Assembly: GCA_019750335.1 (NCBI GenBank)
Contig: JAIEOQ010000004.1
Coordinates: 248,001-312,000 of the forward strand
Reading direction: 5' to 3'
DNA: 64,000 bases
DNA from: Candidatus Obscuribacterales bacterium
Lineage (GTDB): Bacteria; Cyanobacteriota; Vampirovibrionia; Obscuribacterales; Obscuribacteraceae
The position numbers and the translations under genes were made by a program. This document shows, one piece after another, positions 28,703-38,684 of this stretch (the first letter of the stretch is position 1; every line of letters begins with the position of its first letter). The notes beneath the pieces were generated by a model. The model was not told the DNA's origin. It worked only from the letters and a program-made list of their open reading frames with translations, and made no database searches.

Positions 28703-30547
28703 ATGGCGTTAGAGCTTATGGAACCACAAGTAGAAACCACAAAAACCCCAGTTCAAGCACAAAGCGGAGTAAAACACATCCGTAATGTGGCGATTATTGC
28801 TCACGTCGATCACGGCAAGACTACTCTTGTTGATGGCTTTCTCCATCAAACCGGTGTTTTTCGCGAGAACCAAGAAGTTGCTACCTGCGTCATGGACTCC
28901 AATGATTTGGAGCGTGAGCGCGGCATCACCATTTTGGCTAAAAACACGGCTATTGGCTATCGCGACCATCTAATCAATATCATTGATACTCCCGGACACG
29001 CCGACTTCGGTGGCGAAGTGGAGCGTATCCTCGGCATGGTAAATGCCGCAGTCTTAGTTGTTGACGCAGCTGAAGGACCGATGCCTCAGACTCGTTTTGT
29101 TTTGCGCAAAGCATTAGAACGTGGCTTGCGTCCGATTGTCGTCATCAACAAAATCGATCGTCCAAATATTGATCCACACGTTGCTGTCGACAAAGTGTTT
29201 GATTTGTTTGTCGAATTAGGCGCTACAAACGAACAGCTGGATTTCCCTTATGTTTTTGCTTCGGGCGTTAAAGGTATCGCTAAGCTTAAAGTGGAAGATG
29301 AAGCTGTGGATCTGCGTCCGCTTTTGGATCTGATTCTTTCTTATTGCCCGCCGCCGACAGGCGATCCGGAAGCACCGCTGCAGATGCAAGTCACGATCTT
29401 GGATTACAGTGATTATCTGGGACGAATTGCTATCGGTCGTGTTTATAACGGACGTGTGAATGACGGACAACAAGTTGTTCTTCTTAAAGAAGATGGCGTT
29501 GTTGTTAAAGGGCGCGTTAGCAAACTGCTTACTTTCCAGGGATTGAAACGTCTTGAAGCAACTACTGCTGCTGCCGGTGAGATCGTGGCAATCGCTGGGT
29601 TCGGTAATTGTAATGTCGGTGATACCATCGCTCTTGCCGAAAGTCCTGAAGCTTTACCGCGTATTGAAGTAGATGAGCCGACAATGAAGATGTCGTTTCT
29701 CGTTAACGACAGCCCTTTTGCCGGACAAGAAGGCAAATTCGTTACTTCTCGCCATCTGCGCGACAGGCTGTATCGTGAGCTTGAAACAAACGTCAGCTTG
29801 CGTGTGGAAGAAACGAGCAATACTGATACGTTCCTTGTTAGCGGACGTGGGGAATTGCACCTCGGTATCTTGATTGAAACTATGCGCCGTGAAGGTTATG
29901 AGTTTCAAGTTTCGCGTCCGGAAGTTATCTTAAAACGTGAAGGCGATGAACAGCTTGAGCCTTTTGAGCATTTATTGATTGACGTGCCGGAAGACTTTAT
30001 GGGTTCTGTAATTCAAGAGCTTGGACCACGCCGGGCAGAGCTGCAAAATATGAAAGTAGATCGTGGACAAGGTCTGCTTGAGTTTATTGTGCCTACCCGT
30101 GGTTTGCTTGGTTTCCGCAGTGAATTCTTGCGCTTGACCAAAGGTAACGGTGTCATGAATCATGCTTTCCATGAATTCAGACCTTGGAGCGGTGATATTC
30201 CGCGTCAGCGTAATGGTGCTTTGATTGCTTGGGAAGAAGGTCCGGTCACGGCTTATGCGCTTCAAGGCGCCGAAGATCGCGGCGTATTCTTTATCATCCC
30301 CGGAACCAAAGTGTATGGCGGCATGATTGTCGGTGAATATAATCGCAGCCAAGATTTGGACGTCAATGTTTGCAAAACTAAGAAGCTGACTAACATGCGT
30401 GCTTCAAACAGTGACGCTACAGTGACATTGCAAGCGCCGCGCGAAATGAATCTCGAAAAATGTCTGGAATGGATCCATGACGATGAACTCGTAGAGATCA
30501 CTCCGCAAACAGTACGTATGCGTAAACGGCAGCTGCCTAGGCGCTAA
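28703..30547 (+). CDS. typA: Ribosome-binding translational GTPase TypA/BipA
   Basis: A 614-residue EF-G-like GTPase. After a 24-residue N-terminal extension come G1 [15 protein letters not shown]2/switch ERGITI, G3 [15 protein letters not shown]4 NKIDRP and G5 FASG, then a beta-barrel, the EF-G domain III/V-like folds and the BipA-specific C-terminal domain ([12 protein letters not shown]). BipA supports 50S assembly and stress adaptation. GGAG lies seven bases before ATG. The gene is five bases upstream of the GT-C-like protein gene and divergent from rsgA. Confidence 0.97.
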   Translation: MALELMEPQVETTKTPVQAQSGVKHIRNVAIIAHVDHGKTTLVDGFLHQTGVFRENQEVATCVMDSNDLERERGITILAKNTAIGYRDHLINIIDTPGHADFGGEVERILGMVNAAVLVVDAAEGPMPQTRFVLRKALERGLRPIVVINKIDRPNIDPHVAVDKVFDLFVELGATNEQLDFPYVFASGVKGIAKLKVEDEAVDLRPLLDLILSYCPPPTGDPEAPLQMQVTILDYSDYLGRIAIGRVYNGRVNDGQQVVLLKEDGVVVKGRVSKLLTFQGLKRLEATTAAAGEIVAIAGFGNCNVGDTIALAESPEALPRIEVDEPTMKMSFLVNDSPFAGQEGKFVTSRHLRDRLYRELETNVSLRVEETSNTDTFLVSGRGELHLGILIETMRREGYEFQVSRPEVILKREGDEQLEPFEHLLIDVPEDFMGSVIQELGPRRAELQNMKVDRGQGLLEFIVPTRGLLGFRSEFLRLTKGNGVMNHAFHEFRPWSGDIPRQRNGALIAWEEGPVTAYALQGAEDRGVFFIIPGTKVYGGMIVGEYNRSQDLDVNVCKTKKLTNMRASNSDATVTLQAPREMNLEKCLEWIHDDELVEITPQTVRMRKRQLPRR

Positions 30548-30552
30548 ACACT

Positions 30553-32208
30553 ATGCGCAATCGCTTAGCTGACATTGTTCAGATAATCGCGCTCTTTGCC
30601 ATAGAATCTCTGACTTTTTTGCCCCAAGCAAAAAAGATTGGCTTTTATCTGGATGATTGGGCAACCTTTTGTCGATTGCATTTTGCCGAGCATAATTTCT
30701 TCTCGGTGCTGCAAGCATCGCTTTGCGATCCACGGATGATCACGCGTCCGGTTCAATGTTTTTATTATGCGATAACTTATATGTTTTTTGGTGACGATCC
30801 GTTGGGTTATCACCTGCTTGGCTGTTTGATTGAATTCCTTGGCGCGGTCTTCTTGTACTTGGGGCTGGTGCGTTTCTTTCGAAATCGCTTGGTCGCTTGT
30901 ATCGCTTCAAGCTTGTTTGTGCTGTACCCGAGCCATGATGCATCTCATTATTGGGTTGGCGCAGGCTTAGGGGCTGGTTTCGGACTTACGCTATATTTGC
31001 TTAGCTTTTGGTTTTTAGCTTGGGGAGCAAAAAGAAGTATTTACTATTTTTTGAGCATATTTGCTTTTGCTCTTTGTGCTTATTGCTATGAATCATATTT
31101 GCCGTTGCTTGCTTTTAGCTTCATTGCTGTGTTTTCGGTGGTGCGAAATAACAAAACTCTGCTGCAATCAATTGTTGAATCGTTGAGAGTAATGCTTCCC
31201 TTTGTGCTTGTTGGTCTTTCTGAGCCGTTGTATCAACGATTTATAGTGCCGATTTTTTATAAAAAAGTCTTTCTCTCTCCGAGTTGTTTCGACTTGAATT
31301 ATTTCACTTCTGTTTTTGTTCAAGGGCTAAATGTTAGTCTGGGCCCTGACTTTGTTGTTTTTGTCGGCAAGCGAATCGGCGACCTGTTTTATGCTGATTG
31401 GAGTACTACACGTTTCGTTTTTAGTATTCTGATTGTTTCGATTGCTGCTCTGCCTATATATCTTATTCATCGAGAGAAAGCGATAAAAAATGAGGAGCAG
31501 AATCTTGTTTTCTTGCTGATTGCAAGCCTTATTTTGATCCTTGTTTCGTATCTTACTTTTGCTGTTGCCGATGGTTATACTCCGATTTTGACGACTATGA
31601 TTAATCGCGTTAACACTGGTGCTTCTGTTGGAGCCTCGATTTTAATTGCCGTTTGTATTGTCTGGTTGTCTACAAAATTAGCAGCCGGCAAGAAAGGCTT
31701 ATTAATCTCGCTTCTAATCAGTTTGCCCTTACTCTTGCTGTTCGTATTTGCTGATTGGGGCTTATCCGGACATTGGATTAGATCCTGGCAAGTGCAAAGC
31801 CGCATACGGGATCTTGTCGCTGGGCATGCTCAATTAATCGACAGAGATGAGGCGGTTTTATTGGCTAACTGTCCGCGTTATGTGATGTGGGCTCCGGTTT
31901 TTGACGGGGTCTGGGACTTTCAAGAAATGACTCGGATGACACTAAATCGTAAAAACATGTCAGCTGGTGTGGTTAGCGAGCGTTTAGAGCTATCGCCAAT
32001 GGATATTAAAGATCGTTCGGCAGGCTTTTTATGCGCTACTTATCCCTATAAACAGCTAACCATATTTATTCCAAACGGTAATGAGTGGCTTCCGGTGCGA
32101 TCCGGGGCAGATTTCATTACTACCGTCAAAGCCAAAGGCACGGGTTTTGATTTACCCCACTCCATCTTTGCTACCTGGCAAAAACAATTAGATAACCCCC
32201 AGCCGTAA
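30553..32208 (+). CDS. Polytopic membrane protein, GT-C glycosyltransferase-like
   Basis: A 551-residue protein with about ten or more hydrophobic segments. The first external loop carries YLDDW (about residue 33), and TRPVQCFYY-x-ITYMFFG and PLGYHLLG follow, an arrangement seen in GT-C enzymes that use polyprenyl-phosphate sugars (PMT/ArnT-like). The C-terminal ~140 residues are soluble. This is a fold-level inference; donor and acceptor are unknown. The gene follows typA after five bases, so it is probably read through from it, and ends in a convergent palindrome. Confidence 0.6.
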   Translation: MRNRLADIVQIIALFAIESLTFLPQAKKIGFYLDDWATFCRLHFAEHNFFSVLQASLCDPRMITRPVQCFYYAITYMFFGDDPLGYHLLGCLIEFLGAVFLYLGLVRFFRNRLVACIASSLFVLYPSHDASHYWVGAGLGAGFGLTLYLLSFWFLAWGAKRSIYYFLSIFAFALCAYCYESYLPLLAFSFIAVFSVVRNNKTLLQSIVESLRVMLPFVLVGLSEPLYQRFIVPIFYKKVFLSPSCFDLNYFTSVFVQGLNVSLGPDFVVFVGKRIGDLFYADWSTTRFVFSILIVSIAALPIYLIHREKAIKNEEQNLVFLLIASLILILVSYLTFAVADGYTPILTTMINRVNTGASVGASILIAVCIVWLSTKLAAGKKGLLISLLISLPLLLLFVFADWGLSGHWIRSWQVQSRIRDLVAGHAQLIDRDEAVLLANCPRYVMWAPVFDGVWDFQEMTRMTLNRKNMSAGVVSERLELSPMDIKDRSAGFLCATYPYKQLTIFIPNGNEWLPVRSGADFITTVKAKGTGFDLPHSIFATWQKQLDNPQP

Positions 32209-32232
32209 GTTCAACCGATATCGGTTGAACTT
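32207..32232. terminator. 26-bp perfect palindrome between convergent genes
   Basis: The half-site AAGTTCAACCGAT (32207-32219) is followed directly by its exact reverse complement to 32232, overlapping the last bases of the preceding stop codon. It sits between convergent genes and has short T and A runs beside it, so it probably acts as a bidirectional terminator; the zero-spacer centre is also compatible with a dimeric protein-binding site. Confidence 0.55.
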
Positions 32233-32257
32233 TAAAACCGCACGGGTGCCCGAAAAT

Positions 32258-33001
32258 TTATTCCGCCGAATAGTTGACAACTATTACTGTTACGTTGTCG
32301 GGGGCGCCCCCTGACAACGTTTGCTCTACTAACTCTTTGCAGACCGCAGCTGCCGTTTTATGTTTATTGACGACAAAGCCGATTTGCTCGTCATTGAGCA
32401 CGGCTGTTAGACCATCGGTGCATAAAACTATCGTGTCGCCTGCTTCCAGTTGGCGTGGGGCCTCATCGACGTCCACCTGGCTTTTATGACCGACACAGCG
32501 AGTAATGTAATTTTTGAATGGCGAATCGCGCATCTGCTCTTCGGTCAGATGTCCGCTGCGATAAAGTTCCATTACCAGCGAATGATCTTGTGTTAGAGCC
32601 TGGATTTTACCTTTTCGAATCAAATAAGCGCGAGAGTCGCCCACATGGGCAATATGAAGCTGTCCGTTTTCAGATTGAACCGCCAGTACGACTGTTGTGC
32701 CCATGCCTTTTACAGCAGGATTTTCGGCTGATTGTGCAAATACGGTTTCATTGGCTTTGTCGATCGTTTTGACCAGCCATTCTTGGATTGCTTTGATATT
32801 GTCTAAAGCCGGTTTTTTTTCTTCCCAGGCTTGTTTTATAGCTTCGACTGTTAAAAGCGAGGCCGTGGCTCCACCTAAAGCTCCACCCATGCCATCAGCC
32901 ACAGCAAAAACGCGTTTGTCGTCACTGACAAAGAAGTTGTCCTGATTGTCAGCTCTTTTAATCCCTTGATCGCTAAGAGCGGCTACGTTCCATTTCAGCA
33001 T
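32258..33001 (-). CDS. PP2C-family serine/threonine phosphatase
   Basis: A 247-residue soluble PPM phosphatase (Stp/PrpC type). Metal-binding motifs are visible: [46 protein letters not shown] and DNVTVIVV at the end. It should dephosphorylate Ser/Thr on proteins; no cognate Hanks kinase gene is in the window. It is divergent from the hybrid histidine kinase gene, and no convincing ribosome binding site is seen before its ATG. Confidence 0.92.
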   Translation of the reverse strand: MLKWNVAALSDQGIKRADNQDNFFVSDDKRVFAVADGMGGALGGATASLLTVEAIKQAWEEKKPALDNIKAIQEWLVKTIDKANETVFAQSAENPAVKGMGTTVVLAVQSENGQLHIAHVGDSRAYLIRKGKIQALTQDHSLVMELYRSGHLTEEQMRDSPFKNYITRCVGHKSQVDVDEAPRQLEAGDTIVLCTDGLTAVLNDEQIGFVVNKHKTAAAVCKELVEQTLSGGAPDNVTVIVVNYSAE

Positions 33002-33099
33002 CGCGGTATGTGAAAGTTGGGTTTTACCGTTTTGTTCTTTATTCTTCAGGGATTATATATGGTTTAGAGGGGCGCGACAATTCGCGGTTGTGGAATCCT

Positions 33100-35259
33100 A
33101 TGACTGAAAAGTCTCCTAAGAAAGCAAATGAAGAGCTTGAGGCAAAAATTCTTGCCTTGGAAGTTAATTTAGCCGAGCAAGTACGCAAAGCAAATGAGGA
33201 AGCTGACGCTCATCAATCGACTTTAGCTGAGATGGAAACTTTGACTTCTAAGCTGGCTCAAGCAAGAGATCAGGCCTTAGAAGCTTCTCGTTTAAAATCC
33301 GAATTTCTTGCCAATATGAGCCATGAAATTCGAACACCATTAAATGGTGTTATCGGTATGAGTGACCTTTTATTGCGTGCCAAGCTTGAACCCGATGAAC
33401 GTGATCACGTCAATATCATTCAAGAGTCAGCCCGTGTGCTCCTTGACATAATTAATGATATTCTCGATTTTTCAAAAATTGAAGCCGGCAAAGTCGAATC
33501 TGAAATTCTGGACTTTGAGCTCATCGCCATCATTGAAGCGACCGCTGAGTTGCTGGCGGAAAAAGCACGTAAGAAAAACCTATCCTTCATGACTTATATC
33601 GATCCGCAAGTACCTAAGCTTTTGCGCGGAGATCCTGGCCATATCAGGCAAGTACTGCTTAACTTCACTAGCAACGCTATTAAGTTTACTGATAAAGGCG
33701 AAGTGCTTGTTGAGGTAACAGCGACAGATGTTGATGATAAGCATGCACTTTTGCGTATTGCTGTTAGCGATACTGGTATTGGTATAAGCAAAAATGCTTT
33801 AAAGAAGCTCTTTACACCTTTCACTCAAGCTGATGGATCCGTCACTCGCAAATATGGAGGAACGGGGCTTGGTCTGTCCATTTGCAAAGGACTAGCGGAC
33901 CTGATGGGAGGGCAAATCGGTGCTGAAAGTGCGCCGAATGAAGGATCTACTTTCTGGTTTACTGTACCGGTTGAACGTTCGGCAATTTCATCGGAAGGTG
34001 TTCAGCCGGACACGGATCTACAAGGCAAGCAGCTCCTGATTGTCAGCCCAAGTTCGGCAGTACAACGGATCATTGGATCCTATGCTGGGGTCCAAGGGCT
34101 TGTTTGCTCAAGTGCGGCTAACACTGCCGATGCAATCGAAAAACTGGCTGATAAATATGCGGCCGTGATTATAGATTCAGATATTACAAATGAAGAAATC
34201 AGCGTTCTGCAAAAGCATCTTTCAAAAATAAGTGTTGCTAATCGCCCGAAAACGATTCTACTAAGCCCAACATCAAACCAGGCGGCAACGAATACTGCAA
34301 CTAAAAAACAGTTTTCGGCATTCTTAAATAAGCCGCTTAAATACCTGCAGTTGAACGACTGTTTAGCCAGTGTGGTCGGCAAAAGCAACGGCAAGCGTTT
34401 GGAATTGACTGTGACGCAACAATTCCCACACCAGCAAAAGAATGAAGTTGGTTTGATTCTGATTGCCGAAGATAATCCTGTAAATCAGAAAGTGGCTTTA
34501 CTGCAGCTGCGTAATCTTGGTTTTGCCGGTCATGCTGTAGGCAACGGACAAGAAGCTATTGATGCAGTCAGTGAATCTCATTACAGCTTAGTGCTTATGG
34601 ATTGCCAAATGCCTGATATGGATGGCTTTCAAGCAACCGTTGCTATTCGTAAAGCTGAAACTATCACCGGACAACGTATTCCGATTATTGCGATGACCGC
34701 TAACGCGATGGAAGGTGATCGTGAGAGATGTATTGAAGCTGGAATGGATGATTATATAAGTAAGCCTGTAGATTCCAAAAAGCTGCAGGATGTTCTGGCT
34801 AAATGGCTGACGCCCCCGGGAAGCGAAGCCTTAAATGGCTCGGCGGAGACTTTAGCAGCTGTAAATAAGTTTTTTGAACAAAACGATGATCTGACCCCCC
34901 ACACCATAAGCGAAGACCCGATTAACGTCGCAATGCTGCAAAGAACTTGTGGTGAAGATGTAGCACGCGAAATTTTAGAAGTTTATTTGTCTGCTGCCGA
35001 AACATTAATGGAGGGGATAGAAGCTGCCAGACACAAGCGCGATAACCGGGCTGTAGAATCCCTGGCCCACCAGCTGCAAGGGTCTTCGGCTGCCATCGGT
35101 GCCTCAGAGATGGTGCGCTTAAGTAAGCGTCTTGAAGATATGGCTGCTCAAGGTAATTGGTTGCAGATTAAGATTGTTTGCGACGGGCTAAAGTGGTCCT
35201 TCCGGCGCCTGAGCCGCTTTGTCGCCTTTAGCTTGGAGCATAGTTTCGCCGGAACCTAA
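33100..35259 (+). CDS. Cytoplasmic hybrid histidine kinase (HisKA-HATPase-pseudoREC-REC-Hpt)
   Basis: Residue order: a coiled coil (1-60), HisKA with [15 protein letters not shown] (His75), HATPase_c with NAIKF, DTGIGI and GGTGLGLSI, a degenerate receiver (about 310-440), a full receiver with [10 protein letters not shown] and [14 protein letters not shown] (Asp501) and conserved SKPVD, and a C-terminal Hpt domain with [14 protein letters not shown] (His657). No transmembrane segment or PAS/GAF sensor is present, so input must come from the coiled coil or a partner. The frame opens at GTG 33010; ATG 33100 is preferred because the extra 30 residues have no family similarity. Product 719 residues. 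Divergent from the PP2C gene. Confidence 0.93.
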   Translation: MTEKSPKKANEELEAKILALEVNLAEQVRKANEEADAHQSTLAEMETLTSKLAQARDQALEASRLKSEFLANMSHEIRTPLNGVIGMSDLLLRAKLEPDERDHVNIIQESARVLLDIINDILDFSKIEAGKVESEILDFELIAIIEATAELLAEKARKKNLSFMTYIDPQVPKLLRGDPGHIRQVLLNFTSNAIKFTDKGEVLVEVTATDVDDKHALLRIAVSDTGIGISKNALKKLFTPFTQADGSVTRKYGGTGLGLSICKGLADLMGGQIGAESAPNEGSTFWFTVPVERSAISSEGVQPDTDLQGKQLLIVSPSSAVQRIIGSYAGVQGLVCSSAANTADAIEKLADKYAAVIIDSDITNEEISVLQKHLSKISVANRPKTILLSPTSNQAATNTATKKQFSAFLNKPLKYLQLNDCLASVVGKSNGKRLELTVTQQFPHQQKNEVGLILIAEDNPVNQKVALLQLRNLGFAGHAVGNGQEAIDAVSESHYSLVLMDCQMPDMDGFQATVAIRKAETITGQRIPIIAMTANAMEGDRERCIEAGMDDYISKPVDSKKLQDVLAKWLTPPGSEALNGSAETLAAVNKFFEQNDDLTPHTISEDPINVAMLQRTCGEDVAREILEVYLSAAETLMEGIEAARHKRDNRAVESLAHQLQGSSAAIGASEMVRLSKRLEDMAAQGNWLQIKIVCDGLKWSFRRLSRFVAFSLEHSFAGT

Positions 35260-35375
35260 CAGTACTGAATTCCAATTGGCTTGTTGGAAATAAAAGTTTG
35301 AGAATGGTTATTCAGCCCATAAAACTGGGCATGAATGTATATATACGGGCTTTTTTGGGGCGAGGTGTTCCTCGT

Positions 35376-35963
35376 ATGTCCATAGATCTATCTTTTATTC
35401 TTGAATATAACTGGGCTAGCTCGACTCATCTCAAAGAAGCTTTGAGGATTACGCTGTCGGCCTATATCGATGATTCTGTCAGTAAAGCAAGCCTCACCGA
35501 GAGCGGCTCGCAAATTATCAACTGCCGGGAATATATTGAAGCTGCCTGCTGTCTTGCCGGTAGCGCTTTGACTTCAGAGCCGATTCTTGCCTATTTGGCA
35601 AAAATGGGTGACGTTAGGGTTCTGGCTTTAGTTGCCGAACATCCGCAAAGCAACAGTGAAATGCTCACTCAATTGGCGAAACATATAAATCCGGATGTAC
35701 GTGCAGCTGTAGCTGCTAACGTAAATTGTCCGATAAACGTACTTTATGATCTCAGTCGTGATAGTGAAGCGGATGTCCGCTATATGCTTGCGGAAGACCC
35801 GCGCTTGCCGATCTCAATCCTTGAAGAATTGAGTATGGACGAAAATCCATATGTTGCTTCTCGCGCCTCTAAAACAATGCGCAGCTTAAGCCAGGGTGTG
35901 GTTGTTGAAGGACATTTTCCGCGCCACGACGAAATACAAAAAGTAGGCGGGCAAGAGCTTTAA
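35376..35963 (+). CDS. Leucine-rich-repeat-variant (LRV/HEAT-like) protein
   Basis: A soluble 195-residue protein with four or five LRV-type helical repeats of about 24 residues, such as VLALVAEHPQSNSEMLTQLA, VRAAVAANVNCPINVLYDLS and VRYMLAEDPRLPISILEELS. Repeats of this sort make a superhelical protein-binding surface. ATG 35376 has GAGGTG upstream and is preferred over the earlier TTG 35298. It lies between the histidine kinase and a TonB-C-like gene on the same strand; partner unknown. Confidence 0.75.
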   Translation: MSIDLSFILEYNWASSTHLKEALRITLSAYIDDSVSKASLTESGSQIINCREYIEAACCLAGSALTSEPILAYLAKMGDVRVLALVAEHPQSNSEMLTQLAKHINPDVRAAVAANVNCPINVLYDLSRDSEADVRYMLAEDPRLPISILEELSMDENPYVASRASKTMRSLSQGVVVEGHFPRHDEIQKVGGQEL

Positions 35964-36049
35964 TTGGTTTTTGCCAAAATCTATTCACGCTTATCGTGAC
36001 GTATCAAGCTGGGTATAAGGGACTAGAACCCTATTGCCGAGGCATATTG

Positions 36050-36448
36050 ATGCGGATAAAAAGCGCTTTTCTTTTGTTGATGGTTGTTTGCTCAGTCACT
36101 TTGATTCCAGCTGATGCTGAGCCTTCTCGTTCGCTCAATCCGGAGATCAAAGCCTATGTCCTGAAAGTAAAAGAGATCATTCAGAAGCGCTGGGAACCGC
36201 CGAAGGGTTATGAAAACAAGCATATTATCGCTACTTTCAGTATTCGCAAAAATGGCGAAGTAGCCAATTTAGTACTGAAAGTGCCATCAGGTATTCCGGC
36301 GGCTGATGAAGCTGCGCTAAAAGCAATAAATGAATCGGCACCGTTTGCTGCTTTACCGGCCAGTGCTCCCGGAGACGCGCGCATAGTGTTCTCTTTTGAC
36401 TATAAAGAGTTGGAAGGCAAAGGCGAGCATACAACTGCTAATCAGTAG
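36050..36448 (+). CDS. Small secreted protein with a TonB/TolA-like C-terminal domain
   Basis: 132 residues: a signal peptide (basic n-region, LLLMVVCSVTLIPADA) and then directly a domain like the C-terminal part of TonB/TolA: VKEIIQKRWEPPKG, then a beta strand ATFSIRKNGEVANLVLKVPSG, then DEAALKAINESAPFAALP. It lacks the long proline-rich spacer and the inner-membrane anchor of true TonB, so it is unlikely to transduce energy alone. Start ATG 36050 has GAGG nearby; an upstream frame from 35996 exists. A second copy of this architecture is at 45870-46352. Confidence 0.8.
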   Translation: MRIKSAFLLLMVVCSVTLIPADAEPSRSLNPEIKAYVLKVKEIIQKRWEPPKGYENKHIIATFSIRKNGEVANLVLKVPSGIPAADEAALKAINESAPFAALPASAPGDARIVFSFDYKELEGKGEHTTANQ

Positions 36449-36490
36449 ATCATCTCGCCTCTGAAAAAGTGTGCAAATTAGTTCAAAAGA

Positions 36491-36530
36491 AAAAGCCGGC
36501 ATGTGAGGAATCATGCCGACTTTTATTTTA
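36491..36530. terminator. Bidirectional terminator between convergent genes
   Basis: AAAAG then CGGCATG (36497-36503), an eight-base loop, CATGCCG (36512-36518) and CTTTT with a further T/A-rich tract. It follows the TonB-C-like gene on the plus strand and, read from the other side, the unknown gene on the minus strand. Confidence 0.8.
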
Positions 36531-36598
36531 CGGGTTACGCCGCCAGGGAAGGAGATAGCGACTTAACGGCCGTAAGGCTTAATGTCTGAAGCTTCTGA

Positions 36599-37243
36599 CT
36601 AATAGCTTCGAGGCAAGGGGACAGGGAAAGGCAAAGTCATAGGCGGACGTTCGTTCTGGAAGCTCATTCCGGAGTTCCCGAAAATGTCCGGTATGCCGCC
36701 TGAATTTGCTGTGAAGCTTGCCGGCTTACCTTCTACGTTTACGTACTTTGCTGGTGTTTTTTCGGAAGTTGGTTTGGCATTTTCAAAAGCAGCCTTCGGG
36801 ACCATCGTCAAATTGTATTTTTGTTGTTCGTGAGTTAGCGCTGGCGGGTTATTCTCATCGCTGGTTAAAGCCATAACTTCGCCATTTTTATTTGCTTCCT
36901 GACGTTGCAGAAAGCCGTTAACTCCGCGTACAAGCTCTGTAGATTCAATCGTTTTGGTATGTTTGTCAAAAATCTTTTGTATGGATTCTTGTTCGTTCTT
37001 CGTTAATCCATCACGTCCTAAAGTGTTTAGCTCTCCGGCAATTTTTTCGGCATCTTTATACACTTCAGGATATCTGCCGTTGATGTATTTCATTTCCACA
37101 TCGGAAACTTCTTCCTTGTATGCATCAACGTTAGTATCTGATTTTGTAGTTGATACTTGATTATCGGTGCTTATCTCTTCCCATTTGGCAGAGTTCTCCT
37201 GTGCATTGTTATTCTCGACAGCTTCATTAATGCGATCCGCCAT
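36599..37243 (-). CDS. Hypothetical hydrophilic protein
   Basis: 214 residues with no recognised family. The N-terminal half is highly charged and predicted helical (EKIAGELNTLGRDGLTKNEQ); the C-terminal third is Pro/Gly-rich and probably disordered, ending in PMTLPFPVPLPRSY. No signal peptide or membrane helix. The ATG has a very strong ribosome binding site (GGGAGGAG), so the gene is likely expressed. It lies downstream of the serpin-like gene on the same strand, about 100 bases away, and may be co-transcribed. Confidence 0.7.
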   Translation of the reverse strand: MADRINEAVENNNAQENSAKWEEISTDNQVSTTKSDTNVDAYKEEVSDVEMKYINGRYPEVYKDAEKIAGELNTLGRDGLTKNEQESIQKIFDKHTKTIESTELVRGVNGFLQRQEANKNGEVMALTSDENNPPALTHEQQKYNLTMVPKAAFENAKPTSEKTPAKYVNVEGKPASFTANSGGIPDIFGNSGMSFQNERPPMTLPFPVPLPRSY

Positions 37244-37342
37244 AACTCCTCCCTCAAAACAATTTGCTTGTTCGATAGAAGGAGTTTGTCAGGATTTTTT
37301 GAAAGAATTTTGAAAGAAGTAATTACTGCTCTCCACTTTTTT

Positions 37343-38668
37343 TTATTTCTTTTTAGGATCCATCCAATACTGCTGATCAACTTTAGTGGCAAATAGGGGC
37401 TTTGTACATCCATCAGCTGTGGCCCACATAATAAAAGGTTTGTCTATGACGAAGATTTCCGGGCCACCACGAGTGGTGCCAAAAGCGGCCGCTTGTTTTA
37501 CTTTGAAACCGTTCTCGTCCACACTCAATTGCATTTGCATTTTTGCTTGTGAAATTCGAGTTGTACCGTCTAAAGTTTGCAAGCCAAGCAATCCATCAAG
37601 ATTGGTTTCGGTATTTTTGTACACCATGGGCAATTTAACTGCATCGTAGAAAGTCGCTTGGGCACTGGCTGCTGGTGTCAACTCAGTGGCTTTGGCTGTA
37701 ACTTGATAGCTTGCCAGCTTGTCCGGGACCATTGCTGCATAGACCGTAACGCCGTCTTTCTTGTATAGCTGAGATACTTGAAAATCGCCGACTTGAAAAG
37801 TCTTTGTATTATGTACCAAAGCCGAGGGGTATACTTTACCGTCTATTGTTAGAGTACCGGCTTCCCCTCCCCAAGCTCCTTGCAAAGACATGGTTCCGGC
37901 AAAGGCGACATCACTTGGTCCGATTGGCGATAATTCCATTGAGAAACCTTTGCTCTTTAAGAAATCATTGACCGGTCTGACCTCCCCTTGCGAAGCCTTT
38001 CCCTCTATTTCTACTGTCGATGGAATTTTGTCCAGTTCACTTGCTGCTGTTTGCAAATTATCGACTAAATATTTCTGTTCACTATTGCCGGCCATCCAAT
38101 CCTTGTCTAGCATGGCACCGGCTTTGAATGCTGCGGCAACTACATAGTCGCTGGGATATTCTTGTGAGTAAGTCTCTCCGGGTTTCAGTTTCAGTCCTGG
38201 ATTCTCTGGCTTTTCGATAGCTGCTGGCGGGGTTAGTTCCCGCACCCTACTCATATATCCACGACTTGATGTGACTTCGTGGTACTTTTCTTGTTGTTCC
38301 GGTGTCAATGCATCGTAGTTTTTAGTGTTTATTGTTTGTATGTTGTGAATTTCAATCGTTTTGTCGTCGGTAACAAATATGGGACCAGCGCCTGGCGCGG
38401 CTATTTTCTTATTGAGGTCTATTTCAAGCTGTTTCAGGGTGAGTGTGCCGCCGCTTTGATAAGCTTTTTGTGCAGCATGTGCTAAATCGTGGGAGACGGC
38501 GCCGAAACTTTCAGCATTGCCGGTATCTTGCAGCTTGGAAAAGGCCTGATCCCAATCATTAGCGATCTGTTGAGTTGACTTCGGCGGGCCTTCAAAAACC
38601 TCTGTAGAAAGCTTCTCTGCTGTTTTTGATTTTTCGGGCTTATCTGCAAGTTGAATTTGATCTGTCAT
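37343..38668 (-). CDS. Divergent serpin-like protein
   Basis: 441 residues. The C-terminal half follows the serpin pattern: AGTMSLQGAW (about 257-266, the strand normally ending in F-K-G-x-W), GTLTIDGKVYPSALVHN, FQVSQLYKKDGVTVYAAMVP, then a hinge and reactive loop VDENG (383-387)-FKVKQAAAFGTTR (388-400) and the distal element FVIDKPFIMWATADG and LFATKV. By counting back from D-K-P-F the candidate P1 residue is Arg400. Hinge positions are bulky or charged (F, K, V, K) rather than small, so inhibition is doubtful. The N-terminal ~170 residues are not recognisably serpin, and no signal peptide is seen. Start at ATG 38668 (AAAGG upstream); a longer frame begins at 38734. Confidence 0.55.
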   Translation of the reverse strand: MTDQIQLADKPEKSKTAEKLSTEVFEGPPKSTQQIANDWDQAFSKLQDTGNAESFGAVSHDLAHAAQKAYQSGGTLTLKQLEIDLNKKIAAPGAGPIFVTDDKTIEIHNIQTINTKNYDALTPEQQEKYHEVTSSRGYMSRVRELTPPAAIEKPENPGLKLKPGETYSQEYPSDYVVAAAFKAGAMLDKDWMAGNSEQKYLVDNLQTAASELDKIPSTVEIEGKASQGEVRPVNDFLKSKGFSMELSPIGPSDVAFAGTMSLQGAWGGEAGTLTIDGKVYPSALVHNTKTFQVGDFQVSQLYKKDGVTVYAAMVPDKLASYQVTAKATELTPAASAQATFYDAVKLPMVYKNTETNLDGLLGLQTLDGTTRISQAKMQMQLSVDENGFKVKQAAAFGTTRGGPEIFVIDKPFIMWATADGCTKPLFATKVDQQYWMDPKKK

Positions 38669-38684
38669 ATTATTGGTGCCTTTA

